Of a stretch of 64,000 nucleotides of DNA, positions 16,440-25,322 are shown one piece after another. The translations under genes were made by a program, and so were the position numbers. The stretch spans positions 248,001 to 312,000 of the forward strand of contig CAYPID010000001.1 in the NCBI GenBank assembly GCA_964410725.1, read 5' to 3'. Each line of letters starts with the position of its first letter. Positions within the stretch are counted from its first letter, which is position 1. The notes under the pieces are model-generated. The model was not told where the DNA came from. It was given only the letters and a program-made list of their open reading frames with translations, and ran no database searches. This DNA comes from CALAZP01 sp964410725. Its GTDB lineage: Bacteria > Bacteroidota > Bacteroidia > Chitinophagales > Saprospiraceae.

Positions 16440-18101
16440 ATGAATGACGCTAGACCATGGTTAAAAAAATATCCAGCAGGAATACCTGCCAACATCAATC
16501 CTGATCAATATCAATCTCTGGTTGAACTTCTCAAAGAAACCTTTCAGAAATTTGCCCATCTCAAAGCTTTTACCTGTATGGGTCAATCTCTAACTTATCA
16601 TCAAGTAGACTTGCTTTCTACTAATTTTGGCGCCTATCTGCATTCTAGGGGCTTAAATCCTGGGGATAAAATTGCTTTGATGATGCCCAACTTACTTCAA
16701 TATCCAATTGCACTTTTTGGTGCCATTAAAGCAGGATTAATCGTGGTTAATACCAATCCTTTGTATACTCCTAGGGAAATGTTGCACCAATTCAAAGATT
16801 CTGGAGCCAAAGCAATTGTCATTGCAGAGAATTTTGCCGCTAATCTTGAAAAAATAATTGAGGAAACTGCGATCCAAACCGTTATCCTCACTAGTATAGG
16901 GGAAATGCTAGGGTTTCCTAAAAAACAAATCGTGAACTTCGTAGTGCGGAATGTTAAAAAAATGGTTCCTCGTTATAATCTTCCCAACACGGTAACCATT
17001 ATGGATGCTGTCAAACAAGGCAAAAAATTTACTTTGCCTGATCGGCAAAACCTTCCTGACGATGTCATTCTTCTACAATATACCGGAGGGACTACAGGTG
17101 TTTCTAAAGGAGCTATGCTCACCAATAGGAATATAGTTGCTAATATGATTCAAATCCGAGCTTGGTTACACCCCTTTCTCAAAGAAGGAAAGGAAGTTGC
17201 CCTTTGCCCACTTCCCCTCTACCATATATTCGCTTTCACAGTCAATTGTTTGGGATTGATGAGCTTTGGAGCAGAAACGGTTCTGGTTACTAATGCAAGG
17301 GATCTAAATTCTGTAATTAAAGCCATTAAATCCGCACCCATTTCACTAATCTCAGGGGTCAATACGCTCTTTAATGCCCTCCTCAATCATAAGGACTTTG
17401 CTCAATTGGATTTTTCAACTTTGAAAGCCACTGTTGGTGGCGGTATGGCCGTTCAAAAACCTGTGGCGGATAAGTGGAAAATGGTAACGGGTTGCACGTT
17501 ATCAGAAGGTTTCGGAATGACCGAATCCTCACCCGTAGTCACCGTTAATCCTTTAGACGGAACATGTAAGATTGGTTCAATTGGCCTACCCGTCCCTTCT
17601 ACAGATGTACGAATAGTTAATGATAATGGGGAAGAACTACCCATGGGGGAAATAGGAGAAATACAGGTCAAAGGGCCTCAAGTTATGAAAGGTTATTATA
17701 ACAGACCCGAGGCGACTGCCGAAACCATAAAAGATGGTTGGTTATGCACGGGCGACATTGGAAAAATGGATGAAGACGGATTTTTTAGCATTGTAGATCG
17801 CAAAAAAGATATGATTTTGGTCTCAGGGTTTAATGTGTTTCCAAATGAAATCGAAGAGGTATTAGCCACCCACCCCAAAATTTTGGAAGCTGCCGCCATC
17901 GGAGTTCCACATGAAAAATCAGGAGAAGCAGTAAAAATTTTCGTAGTCAAAAAAGAGGAAAACCTTACCGAAAAAGAAATTTTAGCGTTTTGTAAGGAAA
18001 ATTTAACTGCTTATAAAGTGCCTAAAGAAATTGAATTTATTAGTGAACTCCCAAAAACTAACGTCGGTAAAATATTGAGAAGAGCCCTACGAACAGACTA
18101 A
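16440..18101 (+). CDS. fadD: Long-chain fatty acid-CoA ligase
   Basis: It activates fatty acids to acyl-CoA with ATP through an acyl-adenylate, for beta-oxidation or lipid reuse. At 553 residues it is close to E. coli FadD in length, and the N-terminus (YPAGIPANINPDQYQSLVEL) matches the FadD rather than the eukaryote-like long ACSL type. The ANL-family motifs are visible: P-loop LLQYTGGTTGVSKGAMLTNR (about 211-230), A5 GFGMTESSP, A7 WLCTGDIG, A8 hinge DRKKDMILVSGFNVFP and the catalytic Lys near the C-terminus in TNVGKILRRALR. It is a single gene divergent from rpsA; its last 4 bases overlap the stop of the convergent 161-residue gene. Confidence 0.94.
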   Translation: MNDARPWLKKYPAGIPANINPDQYQSLVELLKETFQKFAHLKAFTCMGQSLTYHQVDLLSTNFGAYLHSRGLNPGDKIALMMPNLLQYPIALFGAIKAGLIVVNTNPLYTPREMLHQFKDSGAKAIVIAENFAANLEKIIEETAIQTVILTSIGEMLGFPKKQIVNFVVRNVKKMVPRYNLPNTVTIMDAVKQGKKFTLPDRQNLPDDVILLQYTGGTTGVSKGAMLTNRNIVANMIQIRAWLHPFLKEGKEVALCPLPLYHIFAFTVNCLGLMSFGAETVLVTNARDLNSVIKAIKSAPISLISGVNTLFNALLNHKDFAQLDFSTLKATVGGGMAVQKPVADKWKMVTGCTLSEGFGMTESSPVVTVNPLDGTCKIGSIGLPVPSTDVRIVNDNGEELPMGEIGEIQVKGPQVMKGYYNRPEATAETIKDGWLCTGDIGKMDEDGFFSIVDRKKDMILVSGFNVFPNEIEEVLATHPKILEAAAIGVPHEKSGEAVKIFVVKKEENLTEKEILAFCKENLTAYKVPKEIEFISELPKTNVGKILRRALRTD

Positions 18102-18583
18102 ATATAACGGTCGAACACATTAATGAGGGTAACCATAAATATGAATATTGCTTCCCTTCCTTCTGAGGTAAGCCAATCTTCATTACCTTCCTCCTCAAGG
18201 GCATCTTCCACAAATGCTAGAAGCTCCTCTTGAGGAGAATTTTCAAAAAATATATCCAGTTTGGAAGCAAAATCCTTCCCTCTGCTTTCTGACCACATTC
18301 CCCAATGTGCCTCCTCTAATTCCCCTACTATATTTTCATCAATCTCTTCCATTCCTTCAGTCTTATTGGCTAATTCCAAACTCTTCCAAATCGATATGGC
18401 TAAAAATAGCAAGTACTCCCGTTCCGGTTTTGTTAGGATATGAGTATGTTCTGATAAGAGGTATGCTAACACCATTGGCTGCACTTCTTTAAGCTGAGAG
18501 AGCGTGATTTCAAAACTGTTATCATTAGTCTCCAACCAATCTACTGCCGCTTCAATTTGCTGCTCTGTTATTAATTTACTCAT
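18098..18583 (-). CDS. Acidic hypothetical protein
   Basis: No known family is recognised. The 161-residue product is acidic and rich in Glu, Leu and Trp, with no signal peptide and no membrane segment, so probably a helical cytosolic protein. Visible stretches are QIEAAVDWLETNDNSFEITL at the start, a Leu-rich centre (VLAYLLSEHTHILTKPERE) and an acidic patch near the end (FVEDALEEEGNEDWLTSEGR). It is the last gene of an apparent operon: PaaE-like reductase, OmpA-like protein, then this gene only 3 bases after the OmpA-like stop. Its stop codon overlaps the end of fadD on the other strand by 4 bases. A regulatory or chaperone-like role is possible but unsupported. Confidence 0.75.
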   Translation of the reverse strand: MSKLITEQQIEAAVDWLETNDNSFEITLSQLKEVQPMVLAYLLSEHTHILTKPEREYLLFLAISIWKSLELANKTEGMEEIDENIVGELEEAHWGMWSESRGKDFASKLDIFFENSPQEELLAFVEDALEEEGNEDWLTSEGREAIFIFMVTLINVFDRYI

Positions 18584-18586
18584 GTT

Positions 18587-20962
18587 TTACTTAATTAGGA
18601 TTTCCACTCTTTGATTTTGTCTCCTATTTTCATAGTTGTGATTCGCCAATTTAGGATAATTTTTTCCTACTCCTATCACTTTTACTCTTTCTGATTTTAC
18701 GCCTGCTCTTAATAGATAGTTTTCTATCTGCTCAGCTCTTTGCTTCGTTAAACGATCCGCATTAGAATAGGTCATGTATCCATGAGTATGAACTAAAATT
18801 TCTAAAACCAAATTAGGCCTGGATCGCAGTAACTGAACCACTCGATTCAATTCCAATCTTGCAAAATGGTCCAATTGAACCTCATTGGTGGTAAAATTTA
18901 ATGCAGGTAATTCAAAATAAACATGCTTAACCAAAAGAAGTGGTTCTAACGACCATTCATACTCTTTAAATTCTAATTCCTCCAACTGGGTTTGGATTTC
19001 TGGGTATTTTAAATTAACCCTAACTGAATCCACCATAGATTCAATAATTTTTTCCTCCAAATTTTTTTGAGTATTGGTTAAATCTTTCAATTCCTTGATG
19101 GCAGCCATTTGGATTTTTTCCAAAACCACCATATGAAAAATCTTTTCTAAATATACTTTTGCTTCCTCCTTGAGAAGCCCCAACATAGTGGCTCTAACAA
19201 TAGGCTCTAAATGCCTTTTCAGATCTCCTGCCAACACATTATTATAGTTGGGCTGAACGGGACTGCTGCGGAGAATTCTCCAAAATTGTGGAATAGAGTC
19301 TTTGAGCCATTCTCCTTTTAATATACCTCTATATGCTTCACTCTCATAATCTTTCCTAACCTCTAATTGTACATCTGATTTCAAGTCTGCAACCAAAACC
19401 TCCCATACTTTGGGGAAAAGCTCTAACTCTACTTCTCGCTTGACAATTTCCCTAAAGTCTCCAAAAGAAAGTGGTTTTTGGACCTTGCTCTCTTTTTCTT
19501 CATCTATTAATTCCTCTTGGTTAATTTGTCTTTTTAAATCTATAATCCTCTTTTCTCGACCCTGAACCACCGTGTTATCGGAAACCGAATCTTTCCTGAT
19601 GTCATCTTTTCCCGAAAGGGACTTTTTCAAAAATTTTTCATACCTCTGCTCCAGTTCCAAAAGTGTTCGGTCAGTTTTGAAACCCTCGTTTTCAAAAACC
19701 GCAGTATGAGGAACACCAAGATTCGCAATTTGTGCAGCTAATAATTGACTGTAATTCTTTAAACCAGCTCTGCTGTTAAGGATTTCTTTTTGAAGTTTTT
19801 GAATTTCTAGCTCTACAGACCTATAATAGGAATCTGATAAGACCGCATCTATCAAGGCCTGTTGTTCATAATCGAGTACCTCTTCTACTGGAGAAGCCTT
19901 AATAATTTGAGAGGGGTAAAATTTATTTTGACTTTCAATAAAGGTTAACATATTCGCCTCATTTCCATCCAAAACCAAGTTAAAAATAGAGTCCTTAAGA
20001 GGTAATCTTTCCGTCTTGTCTCCAAAAGTGGATTTAACTAATTGTCCTTGACAATCAGCTTGTATAGCAACTAATGACAAAGCCTGAGGAAGAAAGGACT
20101 CCTCCAAATTAACCGAAAACAAATCACTGCTCTTCAAGGGTAAGGTTCTCACAAAATAGAGGGTTCTATCTGTAATAGACAGAGAACTAGCGCTTTCGTC
20201 CAGCGCACTATTAATAGAGCGCCCCATATTCTTAGGTGGTGACCATATACTGGAATCTTCCCCAACTAACCGAGAAATGAAAATATCACTACCTCCAAAA
20301 CCACCATGAGAATTGCTAGAGAAATACAATGTCCTGCCATCTGGGGCCAGGTGAGGGTGCCGCTCCTCCTTTGGTCCATTAATCCCCCCCTGCAATTTGA
20401 TGGGAGGAGACCAAATCGTATCATTGGGGGAGCGCGTAGTCATATATAAATCGGCATCTCCTCCTTGCCGGTCATTAATAGCTAAAATTCCAATTCCCTT
20501 TTCTGGAAGTATATGTACATCTAAAATTTGGTAATTCGGCAGACTATCCAACCAAGAGATTTGGTTGGTCCTGTTAATCAAAGCTCCTTGAATTTTTAAT
20601 TCAGTAAATCGGCCCGATTCTTCACCATCCTTGACTAAACCCCATGAATTTCTATAGTCCAAAGCTACTAGGGCATTGGCTTCTGAATTATTAATAACCA
20701 TTCCGCAGTGGATAGGTTCCATCCATACGCCTTGAGGATCCTTCTCTGCATACCAGCAGTCTGCGTAGTTGTGGTCCCCCATATTTCTTTCGTCTCCCTT
20801 ACGGGAAAAATAAATTCTCTTCCCGTCAAGAGTAACAAGAGGTTGGAACTCCTCGAATGTAGTGTTAATTTGTTCAGGTAAAGCAATAGTTTGACTCCCC
20901 GCCCAAATCGGAACAACAGTCATATACGATATGACTACTACGGGAGTAAACCATTTTTTCAT
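18587..20962 (-). CDS. PD40 and OmpA-like domain periplasmic protein with altered OmpA site
   Basis: A 791-residue secreted protein. Residues 1-23 are a signal peptide (ending WAGSQ). Residues about 25-290 hold PD40/WD40-like propeller repeats, such as GPKEERHPHLAPDGRTLYFS and SALDESASSLSITDRTLYFV. Residues about 370-660 are long, charged and helical, likely coiled coil. Residues about 680-791 are an OmpA C-terminal-like domain (NFTTNEVQLDHFARLELNRV onward). In that domain the usual GHTD is VHTH, so the Asp that contacts diaminopimelate is His, while the Arg of the LSxxRA motif is kept (LTKQRAEQI). It may bind peptidoglycan weakly or bind something else. It overlaps the upstream reductase gene by 4 bases, which implies coupled translation. 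Confidence 0.82.
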   Translation of the reverse strand: MKKWFTPVVVISYMTVVPIWAGSQTIALPEQINTTFEEFQPLVTLDGKRIYFSRKGDERNMGDHNYADCWYAEKDPQGVWMEPIHCGMVINNSEANALVALDYRNSWGLVKDGEESGRFTELKIQGALINRTNQISWLDSLPNYQILDVHILPEKGIGILAINDRQGGDADLYMTTRSPNDTIWSPPIKLQGGINGPKEERHPHLAPDGRTLYFSSNSHGGFGGSDIFISRLVGEDSSIWSPPKNMGRSINSALDESASSLSITDRTLYFVRTLPLKSSDLFSVNLEESFLPQALSLVAIQADCQGQLVKSTFGDKTERLPLKDSIFNLVLDGNEANMLTFIESQNKFYPSQIIKASPVEEVLDYEQQALIDAVLSDSYYRSVELEIQKLQKEILNSRAGLKNYSQLLAAQIANLGVPHTAVFENEGFKTDRTLLELEQRYEKFLKKSLSGKDDIRKDSVSDNTVVQGREKRIIDLKRQINQEELIDEEKESKVQKPLSFGDFREIVKREVELELFPKVWEVLVADLKSDVQLEVRKDYESEAYRGILKGEWLKDSIPQFWRILRSSPVQPNYNNVLAGDLKRHLEPIVRATMLGLLKEEAKVYLEKIFHMVVLEKIQMAAIKELKDLTNTQKNLEEKIIESMVDSVRVNLKYPEIQTQLEELEFKEYEWSLEPLLLVKHVYFELPALNFTTNEVQLDHFARLELNRVVQLLRSRPNLVLEILVHTHGYMTYSNADRLTKQRAEQIENYLLRAGVKSERVKVIGVGKNYPKLANHNYENRRQNQRVEILIK

Positions 20963-22050
20963 TCGTCAAAGGTAATAACTGTTTTTGGCGTTTGTGGATG
21001 TGCCTGACAAGTTAGAATGTAACCATTCTTAATTTCATCTTCGTCCAAAGCATGGCTGACTTCCATAGTAACTTCGCCCTCCAAAACCTTGGCCATACAA
21101 GTAGAGCAAGCCCCAGAAGTGCACGAATAAGGAGGATTCAAATCATCTTCAATCATCACATCCAAAATGGTTTTGGCCTCAGGGACTTCAATTAAATATT
21201 TTTTTCCATTTAAGGTGATTTCTACCGAAGCTTCGTTGAGCCCTTTTCCCTCACCCTCGTGTTCAATAAAAAAATGTTCTACATGAATTTTTTTAGCGTC
21301 AATTTCCATAGTCTTAAGCTGGGCCTGTACAGACTCAATCATTCCACCCGGTCCACATATGAAATACTCGCTGTCCTCATATATAGATTGATTTTCCTCT
21401 AAAAATAAATCCACCAATTTACCATCGATTCTACCTATTCTTCCCTCCCAATTAGTTGTTCCTTTAGAAAACCATCCCTTTAGACCCTCCGGTTTTTGCC
21501 GCTCTGGTTGACTTAATACATAACTGACTTTCAACTGACCACTGTATTTTCCTTGTAAACGCTCCAAGGCATCTCGGAAAATAATATGCTGTTCATCCCG
21601 GCTGCCATACAGAAGAAAAATACTGCTTTGTGGTTCTTTTTCCAATAGCGTTTTGATGATTGAAATCAAGGGCGTTATTCCACTTCCTGCTCCAAAGAAA
21701 TAGTATGATTTTCTATGGTCTTCATTTATTTTTGGAATAAATTTTCCTTCAGGTGGCATAACAGAAACTACTGCTCCTTCCCGAAGCTGATCATGTATAT
21801 ATGAGCTTACAATTCCACCCTCTAATTTTTTAACTGTCACCGCAATATTCTCATCTAGTGGGCTACTGCTCATGCTGTAAGCCCTCCTTTCTTCTTTATT
21901 TCCAAAAGTAAATGACAAGGTCAAATATTGACCAGGTTGATACTTAAATGCTTGTTTTAAGTCTTCCGGCACGGCAAATTGCAAGGTAACCGCGTCAGGC
22001 GTTTCTCTGATTATCTTGTTGATGGTTAAGTCGTGAAACATTTCAGCCAT
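20959..22050 (-). CDS. PaaE-like flavin and [2Fe-2S] oxidoreductase
   Basis: A 363-residue ferredoxin-NADP reductase-type protein with a C-terminal plant-type ferredoxin domain, like PaaE/PaaK. The FAD site is RRAYSMSSSP (after KYQPGQYLTLSF), the NAD(P) site is YFFGAGSGITPLISIIKTLL, and the [2Fe-2S] ligands are Cys at about 310, 315, 318 and 348 (YSCTSGACSTCMAK, TCQAHPQT). Such proteins pass electrons from NAD(P)H to an oxygenase or other acceptor. The paaABCD oxygenase genes are absent here, so a role in phenylacetate breakdown is not supported; in Bacteroidota these stand-alone reductases are common and their partner is unknown. It is the first gene of an operon with the OmpA-like gene and the 161-residue gene. 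Confidence 0.87.
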   Translation of the reverse strand: MAEMFHDLTINKIIRETPDAVTLQFAVPEDLKQAFKYQPGQYLTLSFTFGNKEERRAYSMSSSPLDENIAVTVKKLEGGIVSSYIHDQLREGAVVSVMPPEGKFIPKINEDHRKSYYFFGAGSGITPLISIIKTLLEKEPQSSIFLLYGSRDEQHIIFRDALERLQGKYSGQLKVSYVLSQPERQKPEGLKGWFSKGTTNWEGRIGRIDGKLVDLFLEENQSIYEDSEYFICGPGGMIESVQAQLKTMEIDAKKIHVEHFFIEHEGEGKGLNEASVEITLNGKKYLIEVPEAKTILDVMIEDDLNPPYSCTSGACSTCMAKVLEGEVTMEVSHALDEDEIKNGYILTCQAHPQTPKTVITFDE

Positions 22051-22258
22051 TACTTACTAGATTAAATTAGGTACAGTTTTAGATACATTTTATTCAATGT
22101 TTAGTTCATAGTTGGCCAATATAAAGTTAGCATTACCTATAGTTTCAATTTGCAGAAATTGATATACTATTGTGACCAAAAGATAACGTTCACATCATCT
22201 CAGGTACTTTTCAAGCATATATTTACAGCCTGACCTTAGCTTAAAGAATAAAGCAATA

Positions 22259-22891
22259 CTAAAGAACAAATCTGAAGAAAATCACTAATCCAAAAACTAT
22301 CAAAGCAACCCCTGCTATTCGTTTTAATCTAATCAGGTGAAAACCGGAAAGGTGGGTACCTAATTTATTTGCTAAGAATATCTTAATAGTATCCATCGCG
22401 ATTAAAACCAGTAAGAAGGAGCTGAAAAACTTAAAAAACTCACTAACACTAAAGTCCAATGCCGCCATCGTTCCAACTATACTTGCCCACAACACGACCG
22501 TAGTAGGACTAATAGCGTTGATTAAAATACCCTTTACAAAACATCTTCCAATTGAAAGCGCCTTTTCCTCAGGATTCTGAAATTGATGTTGATAAGATGG
22601 CGAAGCCTTAACAATTGAAAATATTCCAATTGAAAGAAGGACTATACTGCCCGGTAGCGCTAAATAGGTAATGATGTCCTCTTCTGCAAAATGTATTTCC
22701 CAATATCGAAAAACAAAAAAAAAGGTAGCTGCATAAAAAAAGTCAGCTATCCATATTCCCAAACTAGTAGCATAACCACCTCTGAATCCACGATCTAATG
22801 CGGATTCAAATAACGCAATGAAAACTGGACCTATAAAAAGACTCAAAACGAATCCAACCTGAAGTCCAAAAAACCATGGATTCATTTTCAC
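22259..22891 (-). CDS. LysE/RhtB-family membrane transporter
   Basis: A 210-residue membrane protein with about six transmembrane helices, of the LysE/RhtB amino-acid exporter family. The N-terminal motif FVLSLFIGPVFIALFESALD followed by RGFRGGYATSLGIWIADFFY is the family signature (Gly-Pro in helix 1). A second half begins with INAISPTTVVLWASIVGTMA, matching the conserved NP/SP segment. The exported compound is not known. Its start lies 8 bases from the stop of the DUF6089 gene upstream, so the two are probably cotranscribed. The 208-base gap to the reductase gene downstream holds no recognisable feature other than AT-rich sequence. Confidence 0.85.
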   Translation of the reverse strand: MKMNPWFFGLQVGFVLSLFIGPVFIALFESALDRGFRGGYATSLGIWIADFFYAATFFFVFRYWEIHFAEEDIITYLALPGSIVLLSIGIFSIVKASPSYQHQFQNPEEKALSIGRCFVKGILINAISPTTVVLWASIVGTMAALDFSVSEFFKFFSSFLLVLIAMDTIKIFLANKLGTHLSGFHLIRLKRIAGVALIVFGLVIFFRFVL

Positions 22892-22899
22892 CTTATATT

Positions 22900-23721
22900 T
22901 TATCTACTAATCGTTGGACACCTCAATTGTCCAAAATAATACAATATACCAACGCTTAACTGGATATAATGATCATTATTAGTGCTGTCTCCTCTTTGAC
23001 GCCCCAAGCCTCCAATAGTCGAAGCAGGAATTCCGGGCACATTAATGGATCGATCCGATAATTCAACTGCTTGTACACCTCTTAATCTTCTCAAAACCAA
23101 CATATCAGGGTAAATAGTACTTACATCATCCAGATAATCAGTCAGGGTGTTATTGGAAGCCACTTCAATATTAACACTCCATTCATAGTTTAACGAAATC
23201 TTCATTCCTATCCCAAATTGCCAATTTACCGAAGAAGTCCGATACTCCGAGTCTATATCTTGTCCCTCCGTACCCAAAGGTTGCAAATAAACCCATTCTC
23301 CATCTAATCGCGCTTCAGGATTAAAATTAAAAATACCTATACCAGAGAATAAGTACGGAGTAAAAAAAGCATCTTTACTCCCATGAATGAATGGCAAAAA
23401 ATTGAATTCTAACCTGGCACCAATTTCCTTAATATCTGATCTGAAACTTAGATTTCTTGCTCGCTCGTATATATTGGAAGAATACTGATCATCGGCCATC
23501 ACTCTGCTTAGTCCAATACTCCCTTTTGCCGCCAGGCGTGAATTGAAATTGTATCGCCCAACTGCACTGAAATAGTGCCCTGGGGTCTTCAAACTATAGT
23601 TGGTATTTAAATCTCCAACATAATAGGATATGCCCCCCATTAGCCCTACCTCCCATCCTCTCTGAGCTACCCCAACTGTCGACACCATAAATACTAGGCC
23701 AATACTGATCCAAATTCTCAT
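22900..23721 (-). CDS. DUF6089-like outer-membrane beta-barrel protein
   Basis: A 273-residue protein with signal peptide (MRIWISIGLVFMVSTVGVAQ) and mature start RGWEVGLMGGISYYVGDLNT, the mark of the Bacteroidota DUF6089 barrels. Further on come alternating strands (YNFNSRLAAKGSIGLSRV, FTPYLFSGIGIFNFNPEARL, WQFGIGMKISLNYEWSVNIE). The last strand is VGILYYFG, followed by a short tail (QLRCPTISR) in place of the usual aromatic terminus. Function is unknown; such small barrels may be structural or porin-like. It begins an apparent two-gene unit with the LysE transporter. The family name is from recall of the N-terminal pattern. Confidence 0.78.
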   Translation of the reverse strand: MRIWISIGLVFMVSTVGVAQRGWEVGLMGGISYYVGDLNTNYSLKTPGHYFSAVGRYNFNSRLAAKGSIGLSRVMADDQYSSNIYERARNLSFRSDIKEIGARLEFNFLPFIHGSKDAFFTPYLFSGIGIFNFNPEARLDGEWVYLQPLGTEGQDIDSEYRTSSVNWQFGIGMKISLNYEWSVNIEVASNNTLTDYLDDVSTIYPDMLVLRRLRGVQAVELSDRSINVPGIPASTIGGLGRQRGDSTNNDHYIQLSVGILYYFGQLRCPTISR

Positions 23722-23791
23722 ATTTATCTGAAGATTTTAAACTTCGTTAAAACGAGCAAACTTTTTATTTGTTACCTGCAATCAAAGAATT

Positions 23792-24514
23792 TTAACTGCC
23801 TATTAAAAAAACAGCAGGTCTTTTGTGAAGTTTTGGTCTCTCTTCAGATTTCCAATTTCCAATTGAATCTCGCCTGATCATTTGCGATGGGAGCGTCAAA
23901 TCTGCCGCAATAGCCAAATGGGTATCTTGGTGCAAACATTGAATCGCAGCATCAAGCAACTGGTCATTCCGGTAAGGAGTTTCGATAAAAATTTCCGTAC
24001 AACCAGATTGCCTGACGCTTCTTTCTAGTTGTACCAATTTGTTTTGCAAATTATTTTTTTCTCTGGGCAAATAACCATTGAAACGAAAATTCTGGCCATT
24101 GAATCCACTACCCATCAATGCTAATAATACTGATGAGGGTCCCGCAACAGGGACTACCTTATACCCGAATTGGTGCGCTAACTGAACAGCTAAGGCACCA
24201 GGATCCGCAATGCCCGGGCATCCAGCTTCAGACACAATCCCTACATCTCTTCCAACTTCCAAAGGATGTAATAAGGCCTCCATCGCTTCCTCAACCATTC
24301 CTTTAGTCCATTCGTGGACTTCTATGCCTTCAAAATTGGTCTCTGGTGCAATTTCCTTTAAAAAACGTCTAAAGGTTCTAGCTCGCTCAGCTATAAAATA
24401 ATCTAATTCGCTTAGTTTTTGAATCCCTGCTATACTTAACGATTCTGCTCCTCCTATGCCTAATGGTAGAGGTAGTAAATACATGGTTCCAATGGCTTTT
24501 TTCATGGCACTCAA
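23792..24514 (-). CDS. RsmI-like SAM-dependent methyltransferase
   Basis: A 240-residue tetrapyrrole-methylase-fold protein related to RsmI, which methylates the 2'-O of C1402 in 16S rRNA. Visible features are IGTMYLLPLPLGIGGAESLS at the start, ELDYFIAERARTFRRFLKEI, the SAM-site loop GIVSEAGCPGIADPGALAVQ, KVVPVAGPSSVLLALMGSGF and EIFIETPYRNDQLLDA. All match the Bacteroidota branch annotated as a SAM-dependent methyltransferase, which is shorter than E. coli RsmI (286 residues) because it lacks the C-terminal helical domain. The first ATG (24514) and the ATG at 24505 are both possible starts. It is divergent from scpA. The exact rRNA target is inferred from the family. Confidence 0.83.
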   Translation of the reverse strand: MSAMKKAIGTMYLLPLPLGIGGAESLSIAGIQKLSELDYFIAERARTFRRFLKEIAPETNFEGIEVHEWTKGMVEEAMEALLHPLEVGRDVGIVSEAGCPGIADPGALAVQLAHQFGYKVVPVAGPSSVLLALMGSGFNGQNFRFNGYLPREKNNLQNKLVQLERSVRQSGCTEIFIETPYRNDQLLDAAIQCLHQDTHLAIAADLTLPSQMIRRDSIGNWKSEERPKLHKRPAVFLIGS

Positions 24515-24551
24515 CCCTTTATTTTATGTGTTTAAAGATACCCGAAAATCC

Positions 24552-24559
24552 TATTTTTG
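24552..24559 (+). promoter_or_regulatory. -7 box directly before the scpA start codon
   Basis: TATTTTTG fits TAnnTTTG and ends 4 bases before the scpA ATG at 24564. If used, transcription would start at about the start codon, giving a leaderless message. The -33 region is only TGTG-like. Confidence 0.45.
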
Positions 24560-24563
24560 ACCC

Positions 24564-25322
24564 ATGGGCGAAACTTTTACCATCAAACTAGAACATTTTG
24601 AAGGACCTTTTGACCTTCTTTTGTTTTTCATTGAAAGGGATGAATTAGATATTCACGATATTCCTATTGCATCAATTACCGACGATTTCTTGGCCTATAT
24701 AAAGGACATGGAAACATTAAATATTGATTTGGCTAGTGAATTCGTAGTCGTAGCTGCCACCCTCTGCAGAATTAAAGCCAAGATGTTACTTCCTCGAAAA
24801 AGTATAGATGAAGAAGGACAAGAAATTGATCCCAGGGAAGAGTTGGTCAACAGATTGTTGGAATACAAGCAATACAAAAGTATTCTGCAAGAAATGAGGG
24901 AATTAGAAGAAAAAAGATCCCAAAAATATACCCGAGGAAATGTGATTAACGAATTACAGGATATTGCTACGCGGGCATTAGTGGATGTGGAAATGGAATC
25001 TGTAAGCCTTTTTAAAATCCTAAAAGCTTTTCAGCGTGTAATGGAACGGTTTGAAAACACCAAACCAAGAGCCATACATGAAATAGCTAATTTTCAATAC
25101 GATATCGATAATCAATCTCCACTAATTATAAATTTGCTTAAAAATAATGGAGGCAAAAAACTAGGCTTTGAGAAAATTTTTGAAAAGTGTGAAAATAGAA
25201 TCCATGCCATAGTTACCTTTCTGGCCATCTTGGAACTATTAAATCTTCAAACCATCCAAATCATTCAGGGCGAAGGTTACAATAATTTCTGGATTGAATT
25301 ATCTCAAGAAAACCAAGATTGA
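24564..25322 (+). CDS. scpA: Segregation and condensation protein A
   Basis: ScpA is the kleisin that bridges the SMC ATPase heads and works with ScpB in chromosome condensation and segregation. The 252-residue product has the normal length. The N-terminus (YKIKLE-like FTIKLEHFEGPFDLLLFFIE, then RDELDIHDIPIASITDDFL) is the SMC-binding helical domain. The middle is charged, with PRKSIDEEGQEIDPREELVN. The C-terminal winged helix (RIHAIVTFLAILELLNLQT) would bind the SMC cap. ScpB and SMC are not in the window. The ATG is 4 bases after a promoter -7 box. The last 19 bases overlap the end of the convergent DUF5682 gene. Confidence 0.95.
   Translation: MGETFTIKLEHFEGPFDLLLFFIERDELDIHDIPIASITDDFLAYIKDMETLNIDLASEFVVVAATLCRIKAKMLLPRKSIDEEGQEIDPREELVNRLLEYKQYKSILQEMRELEEKRSQKYTRGNVINELQDIATRALVDVEMESVSLFKILKAFQRVMERFENTKPRAIHEIANFQYDIDNQSPLIINLLKNNGGKKLGFEKIFEKCENRIHAIVTFLAILELLNLQTIQIIQGEGYNNFWIELSQENQD

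Noticed and set aside
20959..22050. Phenylacetate degradation role for the PaaE-like reductase
   Set aside because: No paaABCD or other pathway genes are in the window; stand-alone copies are common in Bacteroidota.
22051..22258. Hidden gene or RNA in the 208-base gap between the reductase and the LysE gene
   Set aside because: No open frame, clear promoter or stem-loop could be supported; AT-rich sequence only.
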